DNA of 64,000 bases from SD8 sp035528475 (GCA_035528475.1 DATKYO010000046.1:32532-96531), one strand, 5' to 3'. Shown: positions 34,209 through 43,875, counted from the stretch's first letter. The notes: generated by a model from the letters alone, not told the origin. Numbers and translations: made by a program.

Positions 34209-36308
34209 TTAGTCTTCTATCCCAAGGAGTATTTTCATCTGGTCCGCATCGGTTGTGGGGCTTTTGCAGGTATGACGGGAACAGACATATGCAGTCGCTT
34301 TTTCTTCATGCATAGTATATGCGGAAGTAAATGCAGCAACCCTGTCCATTGCCTGATTTTTACCCGGCTTGCGCAAAAGTACCGTGGTGAAAGGAAGAAA
34401 CGCTTTCTGCAATGGACGTATCATTGTTTCCGTATCAGGGGCGCCATCTTCTCCGATAATGACTACCTGCGAGGCGGGCCCGAGCTCCTGCATCAGCCCA
34501 CCGGTGAAGAATGTGTATGATGCCGGAGATTTCAGTAATGATATGGTATATAATTTCGCCAGTCTCACTGCCCGGTTTCTGTAAGTCACATCTCCGGTCA
34601 GCATAAAGAGGCGGATGAGATTCGAATATGCCACCGAATTCGGAGAAGGCAATGCCCCGTCATACAGCTCCTTCTGACGGGCGATCAGGTCTCCGGCTGT
34701 ATGTGATACGGTATAATATCCGCCGGATTTTTCATCCCAGAATCCGGTTGAGAAATAGTTCTCAAGTTCAAGGGCATATGAGAGGTATTTTAAGCGGAAT
34801 GAAGCGGAATAGAGTTCGATGAGCCCCCAGATCAGATACGCATAATCGCCAGCCATGCCAGGGATACCGGCTTTCTCTCCCCTGTAGCGGTGGAAAAGGG
34901 CGCCGGTTTGATCCTTCATATGAGCGATGATGAATGTGGCTGCATTTTCTGCAGTTTCAAGATATTCTGGTTTCTGAAATGCCTTAAAAGCCGAGGAAAA
35001 TGCAGCGATCATGAGACCATTCCAGTCTGTGAGAATTTTGTCATCTATGGAGGGCGCGGGTCTCTCCTGCCTTGCAGCCAGAAGCTTCCGGCGGGCAGAG
35101 TCAAAATACATGAACACCTCATCCCCCTGCATGCCAAGTGCTTTTGATGCCTCACCCGGAGCTATAGCCAGATGGATGATATTTTTCCCGGTTCGATCCC
35201 CAATCGCGGGATCAAGGAAATTTCCCTGTGTGGTGATGTGTGAGACGAGGGAAAGAACCCTGTCCTCTTCCTTTGTGAGAATATCCCTGATTTCCTGCCG
35301 GGTCCACAGGTAGTATTTGCCTTCCTCGCCTTCGCTGTCGGCGTCCCGGGCCGAAAAAAAGCCGCCTTCCGCTGAAGTCAACTCTCTGGCGACGAAGGAC
35401 AGACAGTCCTCGACGACTTCCCTGAATCGGGTATTGCCGGTTATCTGAAACGATTCAGTATAGGCAAGGACCGCCATGGCCTGGTCATACAACATCTTCT
35501 CAAAATGGGGGACCATCCACCTTCTGTCAGTGGAGTAACGGTGAAATCCGAAACCCAGATGGTCATAAATTCCTCCCCTGGCCATCATCTCCAGTGTTTT
35601 CTGGACCATTTCCAGGGCTTTTTCACTTCCCGACCACTTCCAGTAGCGGTGGAGGAACATGGAATGGGAATGCATTGGAAATTTAGGGGCACCTCCGAAT
35701 CCTCCCCACACCCTGTCGAATTGCAGCAGGATTTCTTCATACCCTCTGACCGGGATGTCCCTTCCTGGTTTTTTTCTGTTTCTCAATTCGGAAGGCGTAC
35801 CGATCAAATTTGCGACCTCATCGGCTGCCGATAGAAGATTTTCACGCTGTGCCCTCCACAATGAAGCGATTCGGGGCAGGAGATCCATAAGTCCGGTTCT
35901 CCCGTAAATGCTCTCTTTTGGGATATAGGTGGTGGCGAAGAATGGTTTTTTTTCGGGAGTCATGAATATGGAAAGGGGCCATCCCCCTGTCCCGGAAAGC
36001 ATCTGGGCGGCAGTCATATAGACCTGATCGATATCAGGCCTTTCTTCCCGGTCAACCTTGATACAGATGTAATGCTGGTTGAGGACCCGGGCTATGTCCG
36101 GGTCTGAAAAAGACTCCCGCTCCATAACATGACACCAGTGGCATGTAGAGTATCCGATTGAGAGAAAGATTGGTTTATCATCGTTTCTGGCCCGTTCGAA
36201 TGCCTCCTCGCTCCAGGGGTACCAATCCACCGGATTATAGGCATGCTGCAGGAGATAGGGGCTGGACTCGTCTTTTAACCTGTTTGCAGACTTCTCCTTT
36301 TCGTTCAT
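34209..36308 (-). CDS. DUF255/YyaL family thioredoxin-fold protein
   Basis: A 699-residue protein of the YyaL/SSP411 family. The N-terminal thioredoxin-like domain opens with LKDESSPYLLQHAYNPVDWY and carries the CHWCHVMERESF motif near residue 57. The rest is a six-hairpin-like (alpha/alpha) barrel with NVHSMFLH-like elements. Family roles are poorly defined. Redox or glycan-processing functions are discussed. It faces mutS across a 134-nt divergent region and may share that promoter zone. Confidence 0.9.
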   Translation of the reverse strand: MNEKEKSANRLKDESSPYLLQHAYNPVDWYPWSEEAFERARNDDKPIFLSIGYSTCHWCHVMERESFSDPDIARVLNQHYICIKVDREERPDIDQVYMTAAQMLSGTGGWPLSIFMTPEKKPFFATTYIPKESIYGRTGLMDLLPRIASLWRAQRENLLSAADEVANLIGTPSELRNRKKPGRDIPVRGYEEILLQFDRVWGGFGGAPKFPMHSHSMFLHRYWKWSGSEKALEMVQKTLEMMARGGIYDHLGFGFHRYSTDRRWMVPHFEKMLYDQAMAVLAYTESFQITGNTRFREVVEDCLSFVARELTSAEGGFFSARDADSEGEEGKYYLWTRQEIRDILTKEEDRVLSLVSHITTQGNFLDPAIGDRTGKNIIHLAIAPGEASKALGMQGDEVFMYFDSARRKLLAARQERPAPSIDDKILTDWNGLMIAAFSSAFKAFQKPEYLETAENAATFIIAHMKDQTGALFHRYRGEKAGIPGMAGDYAYLIWGLIELYSASFRLKYLSYALELENYFSTGFWDEKSGGYYTVSHTAGDLIARQKELYDGALPSPNSVAYSNLIRLFMLTGDVTYRNRAVRLAKLYTISLLKSPASYTFFTGGLMQELGPASQVVIIGEDGAPDTETMIRPLQKAFLPFTTVLLRKPGKNQAMDRVAAFTSAYTMHEEKATAYVCSRHTCKSPTTDADQMKILLGIED

Positions 36309-36442
36309 TCCTCATGCACCTTTCAAACACGACGCAATCTGATACATAACTCCAACCACGCATATATTCTTCCTTTGAAATGCAGGTCAGTTAGATCCCC
36401 CTGGAAAAACCGTTACACATAACTCATGGCGATGAGAGTGTA

Positions 36443-39106
36443 ATGGAGATGGGAGAGAATTCCCATGGTTCTAAACCCTCGTCGAAAGGCCGGCTCACTC
36501 CAGCCATGGCACAGTTCGTGGCTATAAAATCACAATATCCGGACTGCATTCTTTTTTTCCATATCGGAGATTTTTATGAAACATTCGGCAAAGATGCCGA
36601 GACCATCTCCAGGGAACTTGATATTGTACTGACTTCCCGCTCCAAGGACAGCGAAGGGAACAGGATTCCCCTGGCAGGGGTACCTTGCCATGCAGCAGAC
36701 GGATATATCGCCCGCCTGGTAGCCCGGGGATACCGGGTTGCGGTCTGTGATCAGGTTGAGGACGCACGAAATGCCAAAGGTATTGTAAAACGTGAGGTGG
36801 TCCGTGTCATTACTCCGGGAACGGTAATGGAGGAGTCGCTTCTCGGTTCTGCCCAGGCGCAATATCTTATGGCTCTTGTCCCAGGAGAAAAACCCCCTCG
36901 TTGGGGTATGGCTTTCCTTGATCTTTCAACCGGGCAGTTCTTTACAACTGTGTGCGCCAGGAGTGGCGGGGAAGGAGAACTAATATCGGAACTCTCCAGG
37001 TATTCTCCTGCCGAATGCCTTGTCCCGGAAGATCTTACCGGCCATGTTGCAGAAATGATCTCTGCCCGGGGTGTGCTGGTAACCAGGCGCCCCAGAGAGA
37101 TTTTTGACCATGAGTTGGCATATCAGGCACTTTGCGAGCATTTTGGTGTTGTTACCCTGGAGGGATACGGTATAACAGATACGCCTGTTGTCATCCCTGC
37201 AGCAGGGGCCGCCCTTGTCTATGCCCGGGAAACGCAGAAATCCTCTCTTTCCCATGTTTCGGGAATTTCCACCAGAAATTCCGGAGATTTCTGCACCCTG
37301 GATGCCATTACCCTCCGGAACCTGGAAGTTCTGGAAAGTATACGGGGCAGGCAGGACGAGGCAACCCTCCTCCATACCCTGAACAGAACGAAAACACCTA
37401 TGGGGAGCAGGCTTCTTCGGAATTATCTCTGTGCCCCCCTGACATCCGTTCCGGTTATCATGCAAAGGCTGGATGCGGTGGAATTTTTCAGCACTGATAC
37501 GCCGCTGCGGACCGAGTCAGCCGCGCTACTGAAAAAGTGCTCCGATATCGAACGTATTGCCGCAAGAATTGCCTTCGGCAATGCCGGTCCCAGAGATCTT
37601 ATCACATTGAAACAATCTCTGGGCTTCATACCGGCGCTCAAGTCGGTGCTATCCTACCAGGACCGGGAGGAAACAATTCCGTATCTCATATCAGAGGCAT
37701 GCGGACGATGCAGGGATCTGGATTGGATAGAGTCCCTGATAAAAAAATCAATTGTTGATGATCCCCCTGCCATGGTGAGAAACGGCGGGGTTATCTGCGA
37801 GGGGTACAGCACCGGGCTTGATGACCTCCGGGCAATAACCAGTTCGGGAAAAGACTGGATAAAGGATCTCCAGAGAAAGGAACGCGAGAGGACGGGAATA
37901 AAATCACTCAAAGTGGGCTATAATTCTGTATTCGGGTATTATATCGAGGTGACACGGCCGAACCTGCATCTTGTTCCGCCCGAGTATAACCGCAAACAGA
38001 CGACAACGAACGCCGAGCGGTTCACTATCCCTGAGTTAAAAGAGAAAGAGGCAGTAATCGCATCAGCAGATGAACGACTCATCTCCCTGGAACAGGAGAT
38101 TTTCCAGGAAATCATCTCGATGCTTACAAAAGGTGTCCGCGACCTGCAGGATACGGCCGCAGGTATTGCCGAGATCGATGTCTATGTCTCATTTGCAGAA
38201 TCAGCTGCAGGACATAACTATGTCCGGCCGGTTGTAGATGAATCAGGGGAGATTCTTATCCGCGAGGGGCGCCATCCCGTTGTGGAGCAGCGGATGAGTG
38301 GCTCATTTGTGCCGAACGATGCGCGGACATCCTCAAAATCCGACCAGATTCTGATTATAACCGGTGCGAACATGGCAGGGAAGTCAACATATATGCGGGG
38401 AGTTGCCCTTATTGCAGTCATGGCACAGGCTGGCAGTTTCGTCCCGGCCACCCATGCCAGGATAGGGGTGATTGACCGGGTTTTTACGCGGGTTGGCGCC
38501 TTTGACGACTTGGCAAGCGGTCAGAGTACTTTCATGGTGGAAATGCTGGAAATGGCGAATATCCTGAATAATGTGACCCCGCGGAGCCTGGTTATCCTGG
38601 ATGAGATTGGCCGCGGTACGAGTACCCTGGACGGGTTCTGCATTGCCAGGGCTGTGCTCGATTTCCTCCACGGAAAAGGTACAACAGGGCCAAGGACACT
38701 CTTTGCCACTCATTTCCATGAACTGGTCTCCGCAGAGGCGGAGTTAAAGCGGGTGAAGAATTATCACTTTGCAGTGAAGGACACGGGCAAAGAAGTAATA
38801 TTCTTAAGAAAGCTCATTCCAGGGGCTACAGACAGGAGTTATGGAATCCATGTTGCGTCTCTTGCCGGAGTCCCCCGAAAGGTGATTACCAGGGCAAATG
38901 AGCTTTTAGCGGAGATGATGCGCAGTGATCAGGGGACTGGAGTGACAATCAAGAGGTTTACCCAGATGCTCCTCGTCGATCCCGGGGAAGGTTCCTCACA
39001 CCCTCTGGTGGAAGAGATAAAATCTATCAATCCCGATTCACTGACTCCTCTCGAGGCGCTCACGTTCCTCTATGAACTGCATAAAAAGGCACAGGATGGT
39101 GGCTGA
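36443..39106 (+). CDS. mutS: DNA mismatch repair protein MutS
   Basis: A full-length MutS1-type protein of 887 residues that recognises mismatches and is an ATPase. The mismatch-binding Phe-x-Glu is in FHIGDFYETFGKDA (near residue 36). The ATPase domain has GANMAGKSTYMRG (near 645), a DEIGRGTSTLDGF Walker B region and ATHFHELV. The C-terminal helix-turn-helix region is present. Most archaea lack MutS, and the genes in Methanomicrobiales are thought to be bacterial in origin. The stop is 6 nt before mutL. An in-frame ATG at 36449 is an alternative start. Confidence 0.97.
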   Translation: MEMGENSHGSKPSSKGRLTPAMAQFVAIKSQYPDCILFFHIGDFYETFGKDAETISRELDIVLTSRSKDSEGNRIPLAGVPCHAADGYIARLVARGYRVAVCDQVEDARNAKGIVKREVVRVITPGTVMEESLLGSAQAQYLMALVPGEKPPRWGMAFLDLSTGQFFTTVCARSGGEGELISELSRYSPAECLVPEDLTGHVAEMISARGVLVTRRPREIFDHELAYQALCEHFGVVTLEGYGITDTPVVIPAAGAALVYARETQKSSLSHVSGISTRNSGDFCTLDAITLRNLEVLESIRGRQDEATLLHTLNRTKTPMGSRLLRNYLCAPLTSVPVIMQRLDAVEFFSTDTPLRTESAALLKKCSDIERIAARIAFGNAGPRDLITLKQSLGFIPALKSVLSYQDREETIPYLISEACGRCRDLDWIESLIKKSIVDDPPAMVRNGGVICEGYSTGLDDLRAITSSGKDWIKDLQRKERERTGIKSLKVGYNSVFGYYIEVTRPNLHLVPPEYNRKQTTTNAERFTIPELKEKEAVIASADERLISLEQEIFQEIISMLTKGVRDLQDTAAGIAEIDVYVSFAESAAGHNYVRPVVDESGEILIREGRHPVVEQRMSGSFVPNDARTSSKSDQILIITGANMAGKSTYMRGVALIAVMAQAGSFVPATHARIGVIDRVFTRVGAFDDLASGQSTFMVEMLEMANILNNVTPRSLVILDEIGRGTSTLDGFCIARAVLDFLHGKGTTGPRTLFATHFHELVSAEAELKRVKNYHFAVKDTGKEVIFLRKLIPGATDRSYGIHVASLAGVPRKVITRANELLAEMMRSDQGTGVTIKRFTQMLLVDPGEGSSHPLVEEIKSINPDSLTPLEALTFLYELHKKAQDGG

Positions 39107-39112
39107 GTCGCA

Positions 39113-40876
39113 ATGAGGGTGGATGATGCGAGGATTTGCGTCCTCGACAAGGATGATGCTGCCCGCATCGCGGCAGGGGAAGTAGTGGAAAGGCCTGCAT
39201 CCGTCGTTAAGGAATTGGTGGAAAATGCAATTGATGCGGGATCAGAGAGAATTGAGGTTGAAGTTATTTCAAAGGGAGGCAGCATCCGGAAAATAAGGGT
39301 GAGTGATGACGGGGAAGGAATGCATCACACGGATGCAGGTCTGGCATTTACCAGCCATGCAACAAGTAAAATTCAAAGTATTTCTGATCTGCCGGAATGC
39401 CGGACTCTCGGGTTTCGGGGGGAGGCGCTGGCCAGCATTGCCTCGGTAGCGAGGGTTACAATCACCACCAAACCCCGGAAGTCATCTGTACTTTCAGGGA
39501 CCAGGATAACCAGTTTGGGGGGGGAAATTGTAGAGAATAAAGAAGTCGGCTGTCCCGAAGGAACCACAGTCCTTGTTGAGGATATCTTTTTTAACACTCC
39601 TGCCCGGAAAAAGTTCCAGAAATCGCAAAAAGCCGAGATCGCATATATCACGGCGATGATGGAGCGGATTGTCCTTTCGCATCCTGCCATCTCGTTTCGC
39701 TTTCTATATAACGGGAGGGAAAAATTTGTCACCCAGACGGGAGGCGACCCTGGCTCAGCGATTTCAGCCCTTTTCGGCAGGGAATATGTGCAAAACCTGA
39801 TAAAAATCAATGAAACAGGAAAACTTGTTGCGTTGGAGGGATACATTTCCCGTCCGACTCTTTGTCGCCAGAGTCCGTATCAGATGTTTCTCTCGGTTAA
39901 TTCCAGAGTGGTGTATTCACGGAGCATAATCGAAGCAATAAAGGCTGGCTATGGGACCCTTCTTCCGTCTGACACGTTTCCTGTAGTCTTTCTGGAGGTG
40001 TCCATCAACAGGGAGTTAGTCGATGTGAATGTGCATCCTGCCAAGAGGCAGATCCGTATCAGCCGCGAAGAAGAGGTGAAATCAGAAATTGAGAAAATCA
40101 TCGGCAGAACACTTGGTATCCATGACCTGGTTCCCGGAAAGCATGGCGAAAGTCTCCCGGAAATGCGAAAAAAAATTACATATACCAATCCGGTAGCCAC
40201 CCCTGGACTGATAAGGGAGCCTACCCCCGCAGAGATCCGGGCAACTGACCGTCAATTGAGGCAGACCTCTCTGTTCTCAACACAGGATGCCACTCATCCC
40301 GGAGTCCCCGACATGGAAGTGATCGGGCAGCTGGGTGAAACGTATATTCTGGCCCGGACTGCGGAAGAAGACCTGCTCCTTATCGACCAGCATGCTGCCC
40401 ACGAAAGGATCCTGTATGAGCAGATTGCAGATCAGGAAGGCCCCCAGGTCTCCCAGGAACTGATATCGCCAATCACACTGCATGTTTCGCCGGGAGAATA
40501 CTCGGTATTGAAGGAACATCTTAATCTCTTTCAAAAGGAGGGTTTCGGCCTTGAGGAATTTGGAAGTGGCTCGTTCCTGGTGCGTTCTGTCCCAGTATTC
40601 CTGGGGAGAAATGAGGATCCGTCACTTATCAGGGATATCATCGCCGGGTTACTGGATGAAGACATCCGCACGGGGATTGGAGAGCGTGAAAGGATCAGGA
40701 GAGTAGTTGCATGCCGGGGGGCGATAAAGGCCGGCACCATATGTACACCTGACCAGTGCAGGCGTCTTGTTGCGCAGCTAAAGGCAGCAAAAAATCCCTG
40801 GACCTGCCCTCATGGGAGACCGACCATGGTACTTTTTCCAAAAAAGAAGATAGATGCGATGTTCAGGCGGGTATAA
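39113..40876 (+). CDS. mutL: DNA mismatch repair protein MutL
   Basis: A GHKL ATPase of 587 residues that couples mismatch recognition to downstream nicking or excision. It has ARIAAGEVVERPASVVKELV, the DDGEGMHHTD nucleotide motif and GFRGEALASIA near residue 101. The C-terminal dimerisation domain includes DQHAAHERILYEQ and CRGAIKAGTICTPDQC, and the CPHGRP signature of MutL close to the end. It has the conserved residues of the endonuclease-type DQHA motif. It is directly coupled to mutS. Confidence 0.95.
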   Translation: MRVDDARICVLDKDDAARIAAGEVVERPASVVKELVENAIDAGSERIEVEVISKGGSIRKIRVSDDGEGMHHTDAGLAFTSHATSKIQSISDLPECRTLGFRGEALASIASVARVTITTKPRKSSVLSGTRITSLGGEIVENKEVGCPEGTTVLVEDIFFNTPARKKFQKSQKAEIAYITAMMERIVLSHPAISFRFLYNGREKFVTQTGGDPGSAISALFGREYVQNLIKINETGKLVALEGYISRPTLCRQSPYQMFLSVNSRVVYSRSIIEAIKAGYGTLLPSDTFPVVFLEVSINRELVDVNVHPAKRQIRISREEEVKSEIEKIIGRTLGIHDLVPGKHGESLPEMRKKITYTNPVATPGLIREPTPAEIRATDRQLRQTSLFSTQDATHPGVPDMEVIGQLGETYILARTAEEDLLLIDQHAAHERILYEQIADQEGPQVSQELISPITLHVSPGEYSVLKEHLNLFQKEGFGLEEFGSGSFLVRSVPVFLGRNEDPSLIRDIIAGLLDEDIRTGIGERERIRRVVACRGAIKAGTICTPDQCRRLVAQLKAAKNPWTCPHGRPTMVLFPKKKIDAMFRRV

Positions 40877-40973
40877 AAGTGGAGTCATTACAACGGGAAG
40901 GCATTTATCAGATGACTGTTCAGCTCTATGCGAGCATGAATCGCAGTCCCCGCCAACTATAAAGGAGGTATGT

Positions 40974-41333
40974 ATGAGTAACAACTTGATCAAAGTGATA
41001 TCCATTGGTTTTTTCGTGGCCATGCTTCTCGTCTCCATTCCCTGTGTGGCGTTGGATAATTCTCTTATAAACCGTTATATCACTACCAGTACCTCGGTGT
41101 CCGGCCAGGCAGTGGTGAATGAAACGACCACTATCCGCTGGAGTACGGTTTCGGAGGGAATCCCTGACAAAATGGAATGGAGCAGCATCTCTGTTCGCCA
41201 GGGGCCGGTGTCAGAGAGCTGGACATCAAGTCTTGCTGTGGGATCGGGAGAGGAACGGCTTTCCTGGTTCTTCCAGAGGACCGGGTCACTGGGAACTGTC
41301 TCCTTGAGGCAGCTCCTCGACCAATATCACTGA
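40974..41333 (+). CDS. small secreted protein of unknown function
   Basis: A 119-residue protein with a signal peptide (KVISIGFFVAMLLVSIPCVA, cleavage likely near residue 27), then a serine/threonine-rich stretch of 90 residues with WSTVSEGIPDKMEWSS and a strong beta pattern. The ATG at 40974 is preceded by an excellent AGGAGGT site 5-11 nt upstream, so this start is solid. It does not resemble a family that I recognise. It follows mutL by about 100 nt and is followed by a T tract. Confidence 0.7.
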   Translation: MSNNLIKVISIGFFVAMLLVSIPCVALDNSLINRYITTSTSVSGQAVVNETTTIRWSTVSEGIPDKMEWSSISVRQGPVSESWTSSLAVGSGEERLSWFFQRTGSLGTVSLRQLLDQYH

Positions 41334-41340
41334 TTTTTTT
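41334..41340 (+). terminator. oligo-T terminator after the secreted protein gene
   Basis: Seven T residues begin right at the stop codon of the secreted protein gene, followed by further T-rich sequence, as expected for archaeal termination. Confidence 0.45.
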
Positions 41341-41366
41341 CAAACTTTTATTTGTTCAACCGGGTT

Positions 41367-41540
41367 TCACATATCGGAGCATATCGAATTTGCGTTGTAG
41401 ACCGCGGGCACTTCAATCCGTTTGGCTTCCGGGATGGCATATGCAAGGGCATAATTATACACAATCCTGTGAGGCGACTGCATCCGGTACAGAACATATT
41501 GTCCGGGTCGCAAGGTCGGATCGGGTAAGAAGATCAACAC
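41367..41540 (-). other. possible 57-codon frame, perhaps a gene remnant
   Basis: Minus-strand frame from GTG 41540: it reads MLIFLPDPTLRPGQYVLYRM, continues through a Tyr- and Ala-rich stretch and ends YNANSICSDM before TGA. Its composition looks coding rather than random, and it lies directly downstream of the UV endonuclease on that strand. There is no ribosome site or plausible upstream extension. It may be the C-terminal stump of a lost secreted or surface protein. Confidence 0.2.
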
Positions 41541-41558
41541 GCTGGTCCTGTATCATTG

Positions 41559-42461
41559 TCACCTCCCTTGAATAAGTCTCGGATCCGATGAGAGATACTC
41601 CAGCGTACGAAGTGCACTCCGCTCCTTGTCCTTGATCTCCAGCATAATATCTAGATCCAGATCTCCGACATTTCTGATAAACGACCCGAAGTTATCGATA
41701 TCAATCGAATTTGCATGAGTTCCCGGCCTTTGGCCTGGTTTTTGCGAACTGTAATCAGCCATTGGCAGGCCATCATGTCTTTCCCATGTCGCTGCCGCAG
41801 CGGTAATGGCCTCTTTTTCGGTCTCACCAGAATTATTGAGGCTATGATGAAAGGTATCGATAATAACGGGAATGCCTGTCAGTTCCCGGATCTCCAGGCA
41901 GTCTTTTATGCGGTAACTTCTCTCGTCATTCTCGATTGCAAGATGCTTCTGTGTTTTTTGGTCCAGCCCGTTGTTGTAGATTTTGATAAACCGTTTTTTT
42001 GCCTCATCCCTGTTCCCATATACTCCCCCGACATGTATCTGGATTTTTGCCTCCGGACCAAGGCCCATGCACTCAAGTACCTCGGCATGGTACCGTAATT
42101 CCTGTATGCTTCTCTCCACCACGTCCTGGCGAAGCGAATTGATCACCACGAACTGGTCAGGGTGCATTGATATCCTGATGTCATTGCGCTTTATATAATC
42201 GCCAATTTCAGCCATTTGCCGGGCGAAGACCTCCTGCCATTGCACATCAAGAACCGGATGCGATGCGAAAGGGACGAGATCGGAACTTATGCGGAAGAAA
42301 AAAATTCCATGAGCAACATTAAAGGAGAGGATCTGCTGCAGGCATAGAAGATTCCCTCTGGTCACCTCAGCGAATCGTTCGGGAGAATATGACGCAAGGC
42401 GAAAGGTACGATTCCCCCGGCAGTGAATGGAGGTATTGATGCAGGGATATCCTATCTTCAT
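41559..42461 (-). CDS. uvsE: UV damage endonuclease
   Basis: A 300-residue UvdE/UvsE TIM-barrel nuclease that incises 5' of UV photoproducts. Family motifs are MKIGYPCINTSI, FRISSDLVPFASHP, the metal-ligand region RISMHPDQFVVI, IHVGGVYGN, ENDERSY and PVIIDTFHHSLN. Metal and substrate residues in the histidine, glutamate and aspartate positions appear intact. Such enzymes are rare in archaea. It lies between mutL and the MutY-like gene, on the opposite strand. Confidence 0.93.
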   Translation of the reverse strand: MKIGYPCINTSIHCRGNRTFRLASYSPERFAEVTRGNLLCLQQILSFNVAHGIFFFRISSDLVPFASHPVLDVQWQEVFARQMAEIGDYIKRNDIRISMHPDQFVVINSLRQDVVERSIQELRYHAEVLECMGLGPEAKIQIHVGGVYGNRDEAKKRFIKIYNNGLDQKTQKHLAIENDERSYRIKDCLEIRELTGIPVIIDTFHHSLNNSGETEKEAITAAAATWERHDGLPMADYSSQKPGQRPGTHANSIDIDNFGSFIRNVGDLDLDIMLEIKDKERSALRTLEYLSSDPRLIQGR

Positions 42462-42652
42462 GATTTCAATTCGGAGTACCGGCGAACGAGAGAAGATGCC
42501 TTTTTCTCCCGCGTAAATGACTCGGGTTCCGGATTCCTAATTAGGCTCATTCCCAAGATTGATAATTCTTGCCTGACTGATATAATCCCACCCGGCTTAT
42601 TTCTTAACATAATCGGTTATTCGGAAAAATTTCCCATCAGGCAAATTCAAAC

Positions 42653-43465
42653 ATGAAGACATTATCCACGAGTGAATTCCGGTCAGCCGTCTATGCATTC
42701 TACAGCAGGAACCGGAGGGATCTTCCCTGGAGAGAAACACATGATCCCTATTGCATACTGGTTTCCGAGATAATGCTCCAGCAGACACAGGTTGAGAGGG
42801 TAATTCCTAAATATGAATCTTTTATCAGCAAATTTCCCGATTTCGAGGCATTATCTTCCGCAAATTCGGGTGAGGTGATCAGGGAGTGGCAGGGGCTCGG
42901 ATATAACCGCAGGGCGGTTGCCCTCACACGAATTGCGGACTGCGTTGTGGAGGAATATAACGGAGATCTGCCCGAGAATGAAGATGCCCTCCGTGACCTC
43001 CCCGGGATAGGAAAAGCAACTGCCGCAGCCATCATGGCCTTTGCTTTTGGGCAACCCTCCGTTCTTATCGAGACAAATATACGCCGGGTGTTTATCCATT
43101 GTTTCTTTCCGGAAAAAGGAAAGGTCAGCGACCGGGAGATTCTGCCGCTGGTGGAGGTGACACTTGACCGCCGGAATCCCCGTGACTGGTATTATGCATT
43201 GATGGACCTGGGATCGGCGCTGAAAAAAAAAGAGAATAATCCCAACAGGAAAAGTACGCATTATCGGCGGCAGTCACCATTCGAGGGATCGAACCGCCAG
43301 CTGAGGGGCCAGTTAGTCAGGATCCTGGCAGAGGAGGAAGTTATTGCCATGGATCAGGTTCTCTCCCGTATAAAAGCCGATCCGGACCTTGTGCGTTCAC
43401 TTCTTTTACACCTGGAGGAGGAAGGATTTCTGGCAATAAAAAACGGGACGGTCCGAATCGCATAA
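42653..43465 (+). CDS. MutY/HhH-GPD family DNA glycosylase without iron-sulfur cluster
   Basis: A 270-residue base excision glycosylase. The N-terminal helical domain has LPWRETHDPYCILVSEIMLQ with the MutY-like catalytic glutamate region SEIMLQQTQVE. The HhH motif is LPGIGKATAAAIM. The usual catalytic aspartate of the GPD motif is replaced by glutamate in LIETNIRRVF (near residue 142). The four cysteines for the 4Fe-4S cluster are missing. The last 60 residues form a winged helix-like extension. Substrate is likely an adenine mispaired with 8-oxoguanine or a related lesion, but this is unproved. Confidence 0.8.
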   Translation: MKTLSTSEFRSAVYAFYSRNRRDLPWRETHDPYCILVSEIMLQQTQVERVIPKYESFISKFPDFEALSSANSGEVIREWQGLGYNRRAVALTRIADCVVEEYNGDLPENEDALRDLPGIGKATAAAIMAFAFGQPSVLIETNIRRVFIHCFFPEKGKVSDREILPLVEVTLDRRNPRDWYYALMDLGSALKKKENNPNRKSTHYRRQSPFEGSNRQLRGQLVRILAEEEVIAMDQVLSRIKADPDLVRSLLLHLEEEGFLAIKNGTVRIA

Positions 43466-43479
43466 AGAAAAAATAGTAT

Positions 43480-43519
43480 CCAGTGCTTCGCCCCTTCGTA
43501 AGGGCGTGCATGATACTGG
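43480..43519 (+). terminator. GC-rich hairpin after the glycosylase gene
   Basis: The stretch folds into CCAGT/ACTGG closing a nested CGCCC/GGGCG stem. It stands 15 nt after the stop codon. It may be a transcript end or a small structured RNA. No T run follows directly. Confidence 0.35.
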
Positions 43520-43593
43520 GAATTGATTATCCTTTACAGGGTGATTTGATTCCCGGAAAAATATGGGAGAAATCGCCTTCTATCACTTCTCGA

Positions 43594-43773
43594 TCAGCCA
43601 CGCAGGAAATATCCGATGAGGATTAAAAGAAGTCCGCAATAGAACATGATAGCCCATGGCCATGAAAACCCTAAATTAATTGTGGAGAAACCCTTCAGGT
43701 CCTGAATCAGGAGAAGGACGAAACCGGCCAGAAAGCATGCCAGGCTCAATTGTTTTTTTGTGCTTCTTTCCAT
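43594..43773 (-). CDS. small two-helix membrane protein (59 aa)
   Basis: Starts MERSTKKQLSLACFLAGFVL, then LLIQDLKGFST, a short loop with SWPWAIMFYCGLLLILIGYF and ends LRG. Two hydrophobic helices separated by a short loop imply a small inner membrane protein with the N terminus in the cytoplasm. GGAGAGA lies upstream of the ATG. No family is recognised. It sits alone in the 410-nt gap before the cbi operon. Confidence 0.5.
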   Translation of the reverse strand: MERSTKKQLSLACFLAGFVLLLIQDLKGFSTINLGFSWPWAIMFYCGLLLILIGYFLRG

Positions 43774-43875
43774 TGATAATCTCTCTCCATATTCTCTCTA
43801 TTATTGTGTAGTGGGAGGATGCATATATTCTGTGCAGGTGGATGTGACAATTCCTGACAATTCCGGATATCCCAT

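Noticed and set aside
35190..35212. GGTTCGATCCCC resembling a tRNA T arm
   Set aside because: Inside the DUF255 coding region with no cloverleaf around it.
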